Of a DNA stretch of 64,000 nucleotides, positions 62,563 to 64,000 are shown piece after piece. This stretch comes from Rosellinia necatrix (Eukaryota; Ascomycota; Sordariomycetes; Xylariales; Xylariaceae), in assembly GCA_021209875.1 (NCBI GenBank), contig JAGYVD010000008.1, forward strand, positions 3,099,501 to 3,163,500. Reading direction: 5' to 3'. The position numbers and the translations under genes were made by a program. Below the pieces are notes generated by a model. That model made no database searches. It was not told where the DNA came from and worked only from the letters and a program-made list of their open reading frames with translations. Position 1 is the stretch's first letter. Each line of letters starts with the position of its first letter.

Positions 62563-64000
62563 AGTTAAAAAGCTAACAAAAAAAACCTTTTTAAATACGA
62601 TATTAGTTACAATATTTATTTAACTAATAAAAGCGTTAATATAAGCTTAAACTTACAAAAATTATTATTAAAAGCAGCAAATAAACGCTGTTATATTTAA
62701 TAAATACTATTAAATATAGCTTAGCTTTTTAAAACATTAAAATATAACGTTTAAAAAAACCGGTTAATTTTTAAATAATTGACTATTTTTATAAACTATT
62801 CTTTTTTTAATAACAAAGCTTTTATTAATTATTCTATATTTTAATATTTTTTAACAGCATTTGTTTTATCGTTTTTTTTAAGTCGTTTTTTTTTACTTTT
62901 TTTTAACTTTTTTTTAATACTTTTACACTTTATGCTAATACTTTATAACAATAATATTAGTTTTTTTTGTTTTAATAACAATATAAAAATCTATTATTTC
63001 TACTCTTTACTTATACTAATAAAATAAGCTTAAACTTATAAACCGCAGGCGCTGTTATTAGTTATAATTTATATATTTAATACATTAAACCTTTTTTTTA
63101 TATTTTTACTTTTTACTTTTTTATATTTTACTATTAATAAATTAAGCTTAAACTTATAAACTAAAAACATTGTTATTATTTGCAAGTTTTTAAAAAACAA
63201 CTATTACTAAGCTGCAAACACTTCTAAAAAACGCAAAAAACTTTGCTTTAATTCTTTTTTTTTAGCTGTTATAAATCAACAAAGTCGTCGATACTTTTAT
63301 ATTAAAAGTAATTATAAAGCTATCCCGACAGACAACTTTTTTAAAAAAGCCATTTTATTGGACGCCTTTTTTTAAAAAGCTTTTTTTAATAAAGCCTTCC
63401 TTCTAAAAAGCTTTTAAAAATAGCTATATATTAGTTAAACTAGGAGATAAATAATAAATTAATCTTCATTTCTCTCCAACTATCTAATGGTTACTAATTT
63501 TTAAATATTTTTTAAATTTTTTTTATATAATAACAGATCAAACTTTATTTTATTTATATAAAAAACATTTAAATATTACTAAAAGTTAAACTTTACAAAA
63601 ACAAGTTTTAATAATATAATAATAATATATATAATAATTAATTATTATATGCTTTAAATTTAATTTTTAATTAAAACTAAGAAAGTTTCAAAGTTTAAAG
63701 TTTATAAATAAACTAATATAATAAATTTTCAGCTTTATATTCTTTTTATTTATATATAACAATTATTTTTAAAAAAAAAAAAAAAATCGAAAATGTTAAT
63801 TCTTTTTTTTTTTTTTATAAAAAAACTATATATAAGCTATATTTTTATTTTTATAGTTATATAAACTATATTTTTATTTTTATATTATTTATAAATAAAA
63901 AAAACAAAAAATAAATTTATTTAAATTTTTTTTTTAGCTATAAATAAAACATTATATTTTAGATAAATATTAAATGTAAAAATAAAAATATGTTTTTAAA
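62563..64000. other. AT-rich end of window
   Basis: Apart from the direct repeat above and a less mutated patch at about 63,300-63,490 (with GCTATCCCGACAGACAAC), there is only AT-rich DNA with A and T homopolymers. No gene seen. Confidence 0.5.
63015..63180. repeat. ~45 bp direct repeat, 118 bp apart
   Basis: AAGCTTAAACTTATAAAC with its flanks occurs at 63,026 and 63,144 in the same orientation. The first copy keeps CGCAGGCGCTG where the second reads AAAAACATTG. Confidence 0.6.

Overview
The window looks like nuclear DNA of a filamentous ascomycete (Pezizomycotina). The two clear genes are split by short GT..AG introns with TGCTAAC-type branch points, and the remaining 48 kb is an AT-saturated, gene-free block made of transposons eroded by C-to-T and G-to-A change, as left by RIP (repeat-induced point mutation). 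No rRNA, tRNA or CRISPR array was recognised.

Region 1 (1-5.0 kb) is ordinary GC-rich euchromatin. It holds the 3' part of a GPR1/FUN34/YaaH (acetate/ammonium transporter-like) membrane protein gene on the + strand. A complete two-finger CCCH zinc-finger gene (Lee1-like) converges on it from the - strand. Simple-sequence tracts lie between and beside them.

Region 2 (5.0-15.6 kb) has mixed, roughly balanced base composition but no gene I can support. It is broken by a 0.7 kb AT-rich island (9.05-9.73 kb) and carries several perfect short hairpins and a cluster of GGTACC/TAGGTA motifs.

Region 3 (15.6-64 kb) is the AT-rich block. In order it holds: (a) a ~6 kb element at 15.63-21.71 kb, whose second copy lies at 28.25-34.19 kb in the same orientation; both copies have split direct repeats (A1 ... 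B1-A2-B2), and the first also has an inverted copy of its right terminus at its left edge; (b) extra A-B modules in head-to-head/tail-to-tail arrangement at 21.7-23.0 kb, interrupted by two ~230 bp insertions that escaped mutation; (c) a 23.0-26.15 kb stretch whose surviving G and C sit in a different sequence context from the flanks; (d) a ~690 bp direct repeat on both sides of the second 6 kb copy; (e) an LTR retrotransposon at 35,274-43,439 with two 321 bp LTRs and a perfect 5 bp target duplication; (f) a second LTR retrotransposon at about 43.84-51.10 kb; (g) a Ty3/Gypsy pol remnant on the + strand (57.4-59.4 kb) in which the integrase D,D-35-E spacing is intact but the second D and the E are changed by G-to-A; (h) a Gln-rich, gag-like decayed frame (61.4-62.2 kb), probably the start of another element running off the window.

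The parts do not form a working pathway: it is a gene-bearing edge passing into a transposon graveyard (centromeric, subtelomeric or an AT-rich isochore). The most notable observation is the mutation signature. Over most of the AT block surviving C is almost always preceded by A or G, and TC/CC (GA/GG on the other strand) are nearly gone. This differs from the CpA preference described for Neurospora RIP, and one internal segment shows the opposite residue pattern.
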